A stretch of 64,000 nucleotides of DNA from Streptosporangium album (GTDB lineage Bacteria; Actinomycetota; Actinomycetes; Streptosporangiales; Streptosporangiaceae): contig NZ_JACHJU010000001.1 of the NCBI RefSeq assembly GCF_014203795.1, forward strand, positions 3,410,001 through 3,474,000. Reading direction: 5' to 3'. A program made the position numbers and the translations under genes. Below the pieces are notes generated by a model, which was given only the letters and a program-made list of their open reading frames with translations, was not told the DNA's origin and searched no databases. Within the stretch, counting starts at the first letter, position 1. Each line of letters starts with the position of its first letter. Below are positions 10,574 to 18,705 of the stretch, piece after piece.

Positions 10574-10660
10574 CACTGCGGGATCGGTGGCACCAACGTC
10601 AAGCTAGGTGACCCATCCGAGGGGGGTGTTTGCCAGACGGGCCTGGTTCCCACCGAGGAT
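10574..10660 (+). repeat. 87-bp direct repeat, copy 1 (MsrA-tail-like)
   Basis: This copy is identical to 11533-11619 at about 78 of 87 positions. In one frame it reads HCGIGGTNVKLGDPSE and then VCQTGLVPTE. The first part resembles the MsrA end YCGIGGTGV, and the second resembles [11 protein letters not shown] after a short insertion. It lies directly behind an antitoxin gene remnant. No start codon serves this frame, so it is listed as a repeat and not as a gene. Confidence 0.6.
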
Positions 10661-10807
10661 AGGCGGCAGATCTCGCTCCTACGGCTCATGCTTATCTTCC
10701 GGGCGGAAGGCGTATGTGCTCGATCGGTCTTGTCGCTGTGCTCCTGCCGGTGGTGAATCGTTGTCATCATCGTGTTGAGGCGAAAGCAAGGTGCGACAGA
10801 GGTACGG

Positions 10808-10829
10808 CTCATAGCATCAACGCTATGAG
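10808..10829. promoter_or_regulatory. Palindromic operator at the toxin-antitoxin start
   Basis: A perfect 8-bp inverted repeat CTCATAGC-ATCAAC-GCTATGAG spans the ATG of the toxin gene (10825-10827). Palindromes over the promoter or start of HigBA-type operons are usual binding sites for the antitoxin HTH protein, giving autorepression. The site is seen in the sequence; the binding is inferred. Confidence 0.6.
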
Positions 10830-11181
10830 TTGGGGTACCGTAGAGCTGGAACCAGAAGTTCGGAAGTGGCTCGAAGATCTGCCTGCGGCGTCGTTCGCGA
10901 GGGTGGCTTTCTATGTCGATCTGCTGGCGGCGGAGGGCCCTCTGCTGGGGGAGCCCTACACGAAGCAACTTGACGGAAAGCTTCGCGAGCTCCGCTTTCA
11001 CCTCGACGAGTTCGCTGTGCGAATCACTTACTGGATCGCGACCGGCCGCCGGATCGTGCTCTTGACCGTGTTCCACAAGACGCGGACGCGCGATGATCGT
11101 GAGGTTGAGCGGGCTCGGCGAGCCATGCGTCGCTGTGCCGAGCTGGCGCACACCGTCGACGAGGGAGAAGAAGCGGTATGA
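10825..11181 (+). CDS. RelE/HigB-type toxin (phage-derived Gp49-like)
   Basis: A 118-residue protein of the HigB/Gp49-like toxin family, expected to cut mRNA on the ribosome. It shows the typical flow: WLEDLPAASFARVAFYVDLL, then KLRELRF, FAVRITYWIATGRRIVLLTVF and a basic HKTRTRDDREVERARRAM tail. The frame extends upstream to 10714, but the ATG at 10825 is chosen because the family starts there and because a palindromic operator overlaps it. The stop overlaps the antitoxin ATG by 4 bp. Toxin-first order is the HigBA arrangement. Confidence 0.85.
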   Translation: MSWGTVELEPEVRKWLEDLPAASFARVAFYVDLLAAEGPLLGEPYTKQLDGKLRELRFHLDEFAVRITYWIATGRRIVLLTVFHKTRTRDDREVERARRAMRRCAELAHTVDEGEEAV

Positions 11182-11477
11182 GCGGGCAAGGGAGCTGGCG
11201 AGAGCTCAGAGATCGCCGGATGGCCGAGCCGGGTGCGGCTGAGGCCTACGAGGCCACGCGTATCGCCTACGAGCTGGGTAAGACGGTCCGGGCGATGCGC
11301 GAGGGGCGAGGCTGGAGTCAGAACGACCTGGCGCGCGCGGCCGGCATGACCCAGTCGGCGGTGGCGCGATTCGAGGCAGGCGGAACGATCCCGACGTTGC
11401 CGGTGCTGGAGCGCCTGGCGCGTGCTTTGGATGCGGATGTCGAGGTCCGTCTGACGCCCCGGGCTCCCGCTGCTTGA
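11178..11477 (+). CDS. XRE-family antitoxin (HigA-like)
   Basis: A 99-residue helix-turn-helix protein whose ATG overlaps the toxin stop. The HTH is clear at about residues 39-65 (GWSQNDLARAAGMTQSAVARFE), followed by a short dimerisation region PVLERLARALDADVEVRL. It should neutralise the upstream toxin and bind the palindrome at 10808-10829. Its 3' end is duplicated at 10437-10513 and is followed here by the second copy of the 87-bp repeat. Confidence 0.88.
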   Translation: MSGQGSWRELRDRRMAEPGAAEAYEATRIAYELGKTVRAMREGRGWSQNDLARAAGMTQSAVARFEAGGTIPTLPVLERLARALDADVEVRLTPRAPAA

Positions 11478-11532
11478 GCTGAGATCCAATACGCCCGAAA
11501 ACCACCGTCACGCTGTCGAGAGCCCTGACGGA

Positions 11533-11619
11533 CACTGCGGGGTCGGTGGCACCAACGTCAAGCTAGGTGACCCATCCGAGTGGAGCGCCTGCCAGACGGG
11601 CCTGGTCCCGACCGAGGAG
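11533..11619 (+). repeat. 87-bp direct repeat, copy 2 (MsrA-tail-like)
   Basis: Second copy of the repeat at 10574-10660. In frame it reads HCGVGGTNVKLGDPSEWS, then ACQTGLVPTEE and a stop at 11620-11622. The frame is open back to about 11454 in the +1 register of the antitoxin gene but has no ATG, GTG or TTG start. A strong hairpin follows 20 bp later, so the repeat may be the 3' end of a transcribed unit. Confidence 0.6.
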
Positions 11620-11638
11620 TAGCACTCCCGACTTCACC

Positions 11639-11677
11639 AAGACAGCTCACGATCATCTTCCGAGCGTGAGCTGTCTT
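11639..11677 (+). terminator. Hairpin terminator after the toxin-antitoxin module
   Basis: A perfect 13-bp stem AAGACAGCTCACG / CGTGAGCTGTCTT with a 13-nt loop follows the second 87-bp repeat. It would end transcripts from the toxin-antitoxin operon. The rest of the spacer to 11905 shows no convincing gene. Confidence 0.75.
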
Positions 11678-11905
11678 GCTGCCAGGCATGGTCAAGTTGC
11701 TCATCTTCCGCATCCCGGACGAAACAACCGTCCTGATGTCGTCTTGCACCCCTTCATTACGAGTGAACGGCACGTCCCAGGTCGGCAAGCTCGTGCCCTG
11801 GTCGGGCGGTGGATGCGGGTCGGTGGCGTGTGATCGTGTAAGACGGTGTTGCTGTACGGGGCTGCTGTACGGCACTCCTCGCCGGACTGCGGCTTGGTCG
11901 CTCGA

Positions 11906-12234
11906 TCACCGCTCGCTGTGCAGAATCTCCATGGCCTGAAGCACGTCGGTGGCGACATGATCCGCGCTGTGATCGTGGCCGACCCAAGTGCCTCGGTCGA
12001 TCCAGATCGTACGTAGCCCGGCCGCCTGTCCCCCACCGATGTCGGCGACGAGGTTGTCACCGACCATCCATCCCCCGCCTTCGAGGGTCATACCCGATCG
12101 AGAGCGACCAGCCAATCAATCGTCTCACGGCCTAGATCGTGCTCTTCGGCGAACTTCTCAGCCCATATCTGGACAACACCCTCGTCTAGGTTGACGAGGG
12201 TGTTGTCCAGGTCGAAAAGCGCGAGCCGCTGCAC
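11906..12234 (-). pseudogene. HAD-superfamily hydrolase, internally deleted and frameshifted
   Basis: On the minus strand the N-terminal part starts at a GTG (12234) and reads VQRLALFDLDNTLVNLDEG, carrying the HAD nucleophile motif DxDxT. After DWLVALDRV the frame stops, and a second frame resumes at once with MTLEGGGWMVGDNLVADIGG, carrying the motif IV GDN and the C-terminal end. Intact homologues have roughly 110-130 residues between these points, covering the cap domain and motifs II and III. The catalytic core is therefore incomplete and the gene is dead. A large palindrome lies inside the first motif. Confidence 0.75.
12169..12210. repeat. 18-bp perfect palindrome inside the HAD remnant
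   Basis: The arms CTGGACAACACCCTCGTC and GACGAGGGTGTTGTCCAG are perfectly complementary around a 6-nt centre TAGGTT. The palindrome covers the codons of the HAD motif I (DNTLVNLDEGVVQ). Such a long perfect inverted repeat inside coding sequence is not expected by chance. It may be a recombination scar or a snap-back duplication. Confidence 0.8.
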
Positions 12235-12412
12235 GATGCCCCCTACGATGACGCTTTGTCGTGAGACACCCGCATTAGGAGAGCGATTGCGCTTGGATCG
12301 CCACTGTGCCCCTGATCTGCTGATACGGCCATCAAGGAAATCGTGTCTCTCTTGATCATTCCACGCATAGTCCGTTGGGCTGCGCTGCTCTGCCGCGTTC
12401 TCGGGCATCTGA

Positions 12413-12565
12413 ACGAGACCTATCGTCGCCTTCCGCTGGTGGCGGCTGTCGGACATCGCAGACTACCGCGGTCCCGACCTGTTCTCACCGCGCGACCTGG
12501 CCACGCCGTTGGCGGCGCTGATCACCGGCGGGGTTCCGTCCAGACCTGTGTCGCTCGGACTCTGA
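12413..12565 (+). pseudogene. Possible Nudix hydrolase C-terminal fragment
   Basis: About 50 codons with good third-position GC read RPIVAFRWWRLSDIADYRG and then DLFSPRDLATPLAALITGG before a stop at 12563. This resembles the C-terminus of Nudix hydrolases, where a RWW motif is followed by (F/Y)xPRDLxxLL. The Nudix box itself is absent and the frame is closed upstream by a stop at 12410. The rest of the spacer 12235-12700 has nothing recognisable. Confidence 0.35.
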
Positions 12566-12713
12566 GCCTGGGGCGCGAGCGCGGGCCGGGGTTCGACCGG
12601 AAGCGCAGATGAGGTCGGGGCGTGCCGAGCCCCGTACCAAGGCCATGGAAGAAGAAACGACCTTCGGGTGAACAGGAGAGGAAAGCGATCGATTTCTAAT
12701 CTTGCGAGGGTCA

Positions 12714-15700
12714 ATGACGTTGAGCAAGGGACTGGTGGCAGCGGTTCTGGCAGGCACGCTGGGCGTGGCCGCGACACCGGGGGCCGTCACAGCCGGGCAT
12801 GGAAGCCAGGAGGGCCCCGGACGACCACGCTCCGGTACGGCGGGCAGTGTGACACTGCTGACCGGCGACCGTGTCGTGGTCGCGGGCAAGAGGTTCCGGG
12901 TGGAGCTGGCCGCGGACCGGGAGGTGCACTTCTCGTCCGGGTACCGGAACGGGCACCTGTACGTCGTTCCGTCCGACGCCGCGTCCCTGGTCGCCCAGGG
13001 GGTGCTGGACGAGCGGCTGTTCGATGTCACCCAGTTGCTCGAATGGCACTACGGCGACGCGGACACGGCCGACATCCCGCTGATCACACAGTCGCCGGAG
13101 GGCACGGCCCCCGCGCTGAAGGGCGCCGCGACGACACGGCGGCTGACCGGCCTGGGCATGACAGCGCAGCGGGTGGCCAAGAAGAGCACCGGCGAGGCGT
13201 GGCGGAACCTGCTCGGCGGGGTGTCCACGCTGGCCGCGGGCAAGAGCAAGATCTGGCTCGACGGCCGGCGTTCGTACACCCTGGACCGCAGCACCAGGCA
13301 GATCGGCGCGACCGAGGCGTGGCAGCAGGGCTTCACCGGGAAGGACGTCACGGTCGCCGTGCTCGACAGCGGGTACGACCCCACACATCCCGACCTGAAG
13401 GACGTGGTCACCCAGTCACGGAACTTCTCCGACGATCCTGACATCGTCGATCACCTCGGACACGGCACGCACGTCGCCTCGGTCATCGCCGGCGCCGGAG
13501 AGAAGTATCGCGGCGTGGCACCGGGCGCCCACATCGCCTTCGGCAAGGTGAGCGGAGTCGACGGGCTCTTCGACTCCGCGATCCTGGCCGGTATGGAGTG
13601 GGCCGCCACCGAGGTCAAGGCCAAGATCGTCAACATGAGTTTCGGCGGGACCGACGAACCCGGCCTCGACCCGGTCGAGCAGGCGGTGAACACCCTGTCG
13701 CAGGAGACGGGCACCCTGTTCGTGGTGGCCGCGGGCAACGACGGCGGCGAGGGCACCGTGCTGACTCCCGGCAGCGCGGACGCCGCGCTGACCGTCGGCG
13801 CGGTGGACCGTTCTGACCAGGTGGCCGCTTTCTCCAGCAAGGGGCCGAGAATCGGCGACCACGCGGTCAAGCCGGACGTCACCGCCCCCGGCGTGGACAT
13901 CGTGGCCGCCGCCGCGGCGGGCACCGCCGACGGGACCCATGTGGCGAAGAGCGGCACGTCGATGGCCACTCCTCACGTGGCGGGAGCGGCGGCCATCCTC
14001 GCCCAGCGCCATCCCGACTGGAGCGGGCAGCAACTCAAGGCCGCGCTCATCGGCAGTGCCAGGCCGACCGACGGCGCCACGCCGTACCAGCAGGGCGCAG
14101 GGCGGGTGGACGTGCCCCGCTCGCTGGCCCAGGAGGTGATCGCCTCTCCCACCGGCGTGTGGGCCGCGTTCCCCTGGCAGCACCCGGGCGAGCGGCGGGC
14201 CACCGGGAAGATCGCTTACACCAACACCGGGGCCACACCCGTCACCCTGGACCTCGCGGCCGGCTCGGACGTGCTCACACTGTCGCCGCAGCGGCTGGAG
14301 GTGCCCGCAGGCGGGCAGGCGTCGGCCACGGTGACGATCGACGCCGAGGACAAGGGGCCCGGCGACTATCCCGGCGTCATCACCGCCACGGCCGGTGACA
14401 CGGTGGTCCGCACCCCGGCCGGGGCCTACGTGGAACCGGAGTCCTATGACGCCACGGTGACCGTCCTGGGCAGGGACGGGGCCGCCACCGATTCGATGCA
14501 GAGCTACGTTTACGACCAGGCGACCGGCACCCGGCGCAACCTCGTCTTCCACGGCAACGTGGCCAGGATCAGGCTGCCGAAGGGACGCTGGAACCTCTAC
14601 ACCGAAATCTACGAGAGGAAGGACCGCAGCCTGACGATCGCGCACCAGCCGTTCGAGATCGCCGACGCCGACGTGCCGCTGACGGTCGACGGCCGCAAGG
14701 CGAAGCAGGTCACGTTCACGGTCGACGACCCCACCGCCGTCCCCGGCCGCCTGTTCGCCCTGTCCATGGTCAATGGTCCCTGGACGACCGGGATACTCGC
14801 GAACAACTACTCTGGCGGCTTCTACGTCATCCCGGTGCGGCAACCGGGATTCGCCTACCTGGCCCAGACCGCCTGGACCAAGAAGGACACGACGCCCACC
14901 CCGTACCGCTACGACCTCGTGGACTACCGCAAGGACGGCATCCCCGACGACCCCGGGTACGCCGCGCGGACCCGGGACATGGTCAAGGCGACCGAGACCT
15001 ACCGCTCGTCCGTCCCGGGCGCCACCGGCGTGCTGTACTCGGGGCCGGTGCTGCCCGGCAGCGACCTCTCAGGGGGGGTGGACACCTCGGCCATCCCGCT
15101 GCCGAGCAGTCTGACGCGGTACCTCACCCCGGGGTTCGCGTGGAACGACGAATTCAGCACGGGCGGCCTGGTCGAGCTCGGCACCGGCCCGGTGCGCGAC
15201 GAGGGCTTCACCCAGGTCTGGAACGCCGCGGTGGCCGGCCCTTCGTTCGCCGCCTCCGGCGGCAGCCGTACCGGCGACACACTGGACTTCCCCGCCAACG
15301 GGCTGTACACCAGCGGAACCGCCGGCCGTACCGGCATGGACGCGACCGCGACCGGCACCCTCACCCTCGCCGGGAACGGAAAGGAGATCGCCACGACCGA
15401 CATCATCGGCTGCATCGCCTACCGGAGCGAGGAGTGTTCGCTCACCGCCACGTTGCCCGAGGCGGACACCGCCTACACGCTGACCGCCTCCTCCCGGCGG
15501 CCGGAAGCAGGGCTGTCCACGGGCGTCGACGCCGTCTGGACCTTCCACTCCGCCCGTACGGCGAAGCCCGAGTCCCTGCCGCTGATGGCCGTGCGCTACG
15601 CACCGCAGGACCTCGACGACGCCAACCACGCCAAGCCGGGGTCACGGACCACCGTGCCGATCTGGGTCGAGCGGGCTCCTGGCGCCCGCAGGACGGCCGT

Positions 15701-15899
15701 CTCTTCGATCAAGCTGGAGGCGTCCGCCGACGACGGGAAGACGTGGCGGCCGGTGCGCGTCCAGGCGACCCGATCGGGCTGGACGGCGCAGCTCGGCAAC
15801 CCCACCGCTCCGGGGTACGTCTCGCTGCGCGCGACGGTCACCGACAAGGCGGGCAACGGCGTCACCCAGACCGTGACCCGCGCCTACGCCGTCGGGTGA
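12714..15899 (+). CDS. Secreted S8 family subtilisin-like serine protease
   Basis: A large secreted subtilase of 1061 residues from the ATG at 12714; an in-frame TTG at 12702 is less likely. A signal peptide (MTLSKGLVAAVLAGTLGVAA, cleavage near residue 27) is followed by a propeptide to about 190. The catalytic domain spans 200-480, with D218 (AVLDSG), H250 (GHGTHVASVIAG), oxyanion N342 (AAGND) and S416 (SGTSMATPHVAGAA). The C-terminal 550 residues are beta-rich accessory domains of the kind found in streptomycete subtilases. It probably degrades extracellular protein. It stands alone, inside the island but with normal codon usage. Confidence 0.93.
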   Translation: MTLSKGLVAAVLAGTLGVAATPGAVTAGHGSQEGPGRPRSGTAGSVTLLTGDRVVVAGKRFRVELAADREVHFSSGYRNGHLYVVPSDAASLVAQGVLDERLFDVTQLLEWHYGDADTADIPLITQSPEGTAPALKGAATTRRLTGLGMTAQRVAKKSTGEAWRNLLGGVSTLAAGKSKIWLDGRRSYTLDRSTRQIGATEAWQQGFTGKDVTVAVLDSGYDPTHPDLKDVVTQSRNFSDDPDIVDHLGHGTHVASVIAGAGEKYRGVAPGAHIAFGKVSGVDGLFDSAILAGMEWAATEVKAKIVNMSFGGTDEPGLDPVEQAVNTLSQETGTLFVVAAGNDGGEGTVLTPGSADAALTVGAVDRSDQVAAFSSKGPRIGDHAVKPDVTAPGVDIVAAAAAGTADGTHVAKSGTSMATPHVAGAAAILAQRHPDWSGQQLKAALIGSARPTDGATPYQQGAGRVDVPRSLAQEVIASPTGVWAAFPWQHPGERRATGKIAYTNTGATPVTLDLAAGSDVLTLSPQRLEVPAGGQASATVTIDAEDKGPGDYPGVITATAGDTVVRTPAGAYVEPESYDATVTVLGRDGAATDSMQSYVYDQATGTRRNLVFHGNVARIRLPKGRWNLYTEIYERKDRSLTIAHQPFEIADADVPLTVDGRKAKQVTFTVDDPTAVPGRLFALSMVNGPWTTGILANNYSGGFYVIPVRQPGFAYLAQTAWTKKDTTPTPYRYDLVDYRKDGIPDDPGYAARTRDMVKATETYRSSVPGATGVLYSGPVLPGSDLSGGVDTSAIPLPSSLTRYLTPGFAWNDEFSTGGLVELGTGPVRDEGFTQVWNAAVAGPSFAASGGSRTGDTLDFPANGLYTSGTAGRTGMDATATGTLTLAGNGKEIATTDIIGCIAYRSEECSLTATLPEADTAYTLTASSRRPEAGLSTGVDAVWTFHSARTAKPESLPLMAVRYAPQDLDDANHAKPGSRTTVPIWVERAPGARRTAVSSIKLEASADDGKTWRPVRVQATRSGWTAQLGNPTAPGYVSLRATVTDKAGNGVTQTVTRAYAVG

Positions 15900-16333
15900 C
15901 ACGTACGGTCGCACCGTGAGCCCGGGGGGCTGAGGGTGCCCTGCCCGAACGGCCTCGCCGTTAGCCGGGCACCCTGGCCGCGGGGTGAGCGTCTCCCCCC
16001 CCGGGGCCCGCGTTCCCGTCGAGTCGAGGCAGGGGGGCCGGCTCGTCCGCCCTCGGGCGTTCCATCCCGAGGGCGGATCCGGACCACTCCCGCAGCTCCG
16101 GCGTACGCCGGCCACCGTGGAAGAACCGGCCGAGGAGCCCCGCCCACTCGCCATGCCGCCCATGGTGCGCTACGCCCGCACGCGGATGGCGTTCCTCATC
16201 GCCCGCACCTTCGACAACAACACGACGCAGTGGTGGGGCAAGATCGCCCTGCCGCTCGGCGCTGACCCCAGGGATCTCGGCGGCCTTTTCACTCTCTCGG
16301 TTGTTCCCGGTTCGTGCGCCTCCGGGCGGGGCG
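15900..16333. other. Spacer without a convincing gene
   Basis: The stretch between the protease and the IS remnant holds no complete gene. A plus-strand segment at about 16141-16290 has coding-like third-position GC and reads RYARTRMAFLIARTF, then QWWGKIALPLGADPR. It may be a fragment of a lost gene, but I cannot assign it. Confidence 0.4.
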
Positions 16334-17283
16334 GCCCCGTTTTCCGCACGTCGGGGTAATCGGAGATCGTCGGTTTTGCTGTGGTGATCGTCGTCGCGGT
16401 ATGACCTGGCTGGTGAGACAGCGTGCGCAGTGGGGCCAGGCCAGGTCATCGAGGTGCTGGTGGCCAACCGGCTGACCTCGCCCGCCCCGCTGGTGCACGT
16501 GCGGGACCGGGCCAGGACGTGGGCGGCGGGCGAGGCGTTCGGCATCGACGTGGCCCGCCTGCACCGGGACATGACGTCGATCTCGCTGCACGGCGACTAT
16601 GAGCAGACCGAGCCCGGCTTCGCCCGGCCCAGGTCCGGCCACCCGAAGGGCCGGCGGCCGGATCTGAAGCAGATCCAGGCCCGGATCGCGGTGACCGCCG
16701 ATGGGTCGGTGCCGGTCTTTCACCGCGCCTACCACGGCGCGGCCGGCGAAGTCGGGCAGGTCATCGGCGCCATGCAGGCCTTGCCGAAGCCGGCCGGCCC
16801 GCAACAGATGCCGATGATCGTTGATTCCAAGCTGATCTCGTATGCCAACCTGGCCGCGATGGCCGCCGGGAGCGTGAGCTTCGTCGCCCCGGCCTCCAAG
16901 GTCTATGTCAGCGCCGAGACCATGGCCGGCCTGGAAGCGGCCGACGCGATCAAGGTGGACTACCTCGCCGCCCGCGATGCCGGCAAGAGCGCCGAGCGGC
17001 GCGGTGTCTGGCACGTGCGTTCTGCCTGATCGAACGCCAGGCCCGCCGTGCCCTGGCCACTCGCGGCGCGACCAAGGTCGACCGGTTGTACGCCGACCGT
17101 CCTGCCGTTCCCGCCGGGCGGCTCATCCTGGACGCACTGGCCGGCATCCGGCTGATCCCGGGCACCGGCCAGTCACCCCCCGACCATCCCGCAACCCACC
17201 GACCTCCAACTCCATCTCCTGGACCTCCTCGACATCGATCCACGAGACCTCCGCTGAAGATCACTCACATGCGGAAACGGGGC
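16334..17283. mobile_element. Deleted IS1634-like insertion sequence
   Basis: The element is bounded by imperfect terminal inverted repeats: GCCCCGTTTTCCGCACGT at 16334 and, inverted, GCCCCGTTTCCGCATGT ending at 17283. It is about 950 bp long, whereas IS1634-family elements are usually 1.6-2 kb, so much of the interior is lost. The right end meets the stop codon of the CU044_5270-type gene. No target-site duplication was recognised. Confidence 0.65.
16430..17257 (+). pseudogene. IS1634-family transposase remnant
   Basis: An open stretch of about 200 codons (16430-17029) contains GRRPDLKQIQARIAVTADG followed by SVPVFHRAYHG and the second-aspartate segment MPMIVDSKLISYANLAAMA. These match the DDE core of IS1634-type transposases. 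The frame then breaks at about 17025. C-terminal coding continues in other frames (KVDRLYADRP, LILDALAGIRLI) and ends LHLLDLLDIDPRDLR at about 17257. Large deletions and frameshifts make it inactive. Confidence 0.75.
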
Positions 17284-18149
17284 TAGCTCTTCTTCGCCGA
17301 AGGAAACTGGTCCGTCCACTCGGTGGTCACGGAGATGAACTTGTCGTTCCACGCCAGGTCGCCGTCGTCGACGACGACGAGGTTGGCGCGGGTCACCCGG
17401 GCCTTCTCGGGATCGACGACCAGCTCGATGTCCTTACCGCCATCGGGGTAAGGGAAGCGCAGTTGCTGGCCGCCTTCAACCGCGCCCGCGTTCTCGACTC
17501 CCGGCGTCGCGGCGAGCGCCCGGAACGCCGCTGAGCGGACCTCCGCGGGCGCCGGCAGCTCCGTGATCAGCGCGAGCAGGGTGAAGGTGGGATCGCCTTG
17601 GATTTCGGATGCGAACATGTCATTCTCGTTGCCCTTGCGCTCGGCGATCCACGCCTTCAGCGCCTCCGGGTCCGTCGGCAGCCTTTCGAGATCCTCGAAG
17701 CTCACCTTGGCGCCCTTGAGGCTGAGCGTTTTCCAGGCCGGTGCCGGTACGACGGCGTCGGGGGGATCCCCCGGCCCGCCCTTGGTCCAGCGCTTGCCGT
17801 CGCGCCTGGTCCAGCTCTCCATCGGCGGGCTGTCCGACTTGGGCCACTGACGCGTAACGTGCCAGTACGTCCCGGAACCTTGGGGCGTACGTTCCGCGCT
17901 GACGGCGGCCATGAGCAGGACCTCCTTGCCCGTGACCGGTGCGCCGTCGTTCGTGGGCGCCCCCGTGGCGAACACGACCGCGGCGGCCCCGGCGGCAACT
18001 AGGGCGACTCCCGGCATGAACCAGCCGACGCGCCGGCGCGCCCGGCCCGCCCGCATCCTTCGCTGGAGGCGGTCTCTGCCGCGCGCGACCGCCCCAGCGG
18101 ACGGCTCCGGCTTGGTCAGCAGAGTGGCGATCTCTTCCAGGTCATCCAT
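17283..18149 (-). CDS. CU044_5270 family protein, membrane-anchored, sigma-factor partner
   Basis: A 288-residue protein with a cytoplasmic N-terminus of about 40 basic residues, one membrane helix (GWFMPGVALVAAGAAAVVFA, about 42-61) and an extracytoplasmic beta-rich domain. It overlaps the ECF sigma gene by 8 bp and follows it in the same operon. CU044_5270 family proteins are typical partners of actinobacterial ECF sigma factors, so an anti-sigma or signal-sensing role is likely but not shown. Its stop codon abuts the terminal repeat of the IS remnant, so the native 3' flank has been lost. Confidence 0.75.
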   Translation of the reverse strand: MDDLEEIATLLTKPEPSAGAVARGRDRLQRRMRAGRARRRVGWFMPGVALVAAGAAAVVFATGAPTNDGAPVTGKEVLLMAAVSAERTPQGSGTYWHVTRQWPKSDSPPMESWTRRDGKRWTKGGPGDPPDAVVPAPAWKTLSLKGAKVSFEDLERLPTDPEALKAWIAERKGNENDMFASEIQGDPTFTLLALITELPAPAEVRSAAFRALAATPGVENAGAVEGGQQLRFPYPDGGKDIELVVDPEKARVTRANLVVVDDGDLAWNDKFISVTTEWTDQFPSAKKS

Positions 18150-18705
18150 GGGTCGTCTCCTTGTCGATGAGGGCCTGGATCTTGGCGCGGGCCCGGCTGA
18201 GCCGCGAGCCCACTGTGCCGAGGGAAATGCCGAGCGCCTGGGCTATCTCGTTGTAACTGAGCTGGCCCAGCGCCAGGAGCAGCAGCACGTCACGCTCGCC
18301 GCCGTTCAGCGAGGCGAGCGCCATGGCCAGGTACGGCTGGGCGGTCACGGAGGTGACGACCCGGTTCTCGTGTCCTTCCACGACCGGCGCGGGGTCCAGC
18401 CGGGCCAGCGCCTTGTAGTGGCGGGCCTCCTTGCGGCGGTGCCTGGCCACCAGGTTCGTGGCGAAGCCGAACAGCCAGGGCCGCAACTCCCCTTTTTCCG
18501 GGTCGAACCGGTCGCGCCGGTCGAACGCCAGCAGGAACGTCTCCGCCGTGATGTCCTCGGCCGCCTGGGTGCCCAGGCGTCCCGCCACGTACCGGTAGAT
18601 GTCGCGGAGATACCGGTCATACACGGCGGTGAACAGCTCGGGGTTCCGCTGGTAGCCGGCGACGAGGTCGGCGTCGGTCACCTGCTCGCTCACGTCGGCG
18701 GTCAC
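18142..18705 (-). CDS. ECF-type RNA polymerase sigma factor
   Basis: A 187-residue sigma-70 family protein of the extracytoplasmic-function type. Region 2 (about residues 15-90) includes ITAETFLLAFDRRD and LRPWLFGFATNLVARHRR. Region 4 (about 125-180) includes LSYNEIAQALGISLGTVGSRLSRAR in two adjoining pieces. Its own promoter is probably in the spacer upstream, and it is co-transcribed with the overlapping membrane partner gene, which suggests control by a surface signal. Confidence 0.92.
   Translation of the reverse strand: MTADVSEQVTDADLVAGYQRNPELFTAVYDRYLRDIYRYVAGRLGTQAAEDITAETFLLAFDRRDRFDPEKGELRPWLFGFATNLVARHRRKEARHYKALARLDPAPVVEGHENRVVTSVTAQPYLAMALASLNGGERDVLLLLALGQLSYNEIAQALGISLGTVGSRLSRARAKIQALIDKETTHG

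Noticed and set aside
12343..12612. 89-codon plus-strand frame upstream of the protease
   Set aside because: Composition drifts into Arg/Gly-rich sequence; the Nudix-like fragment in another frame explains the coding signal better.
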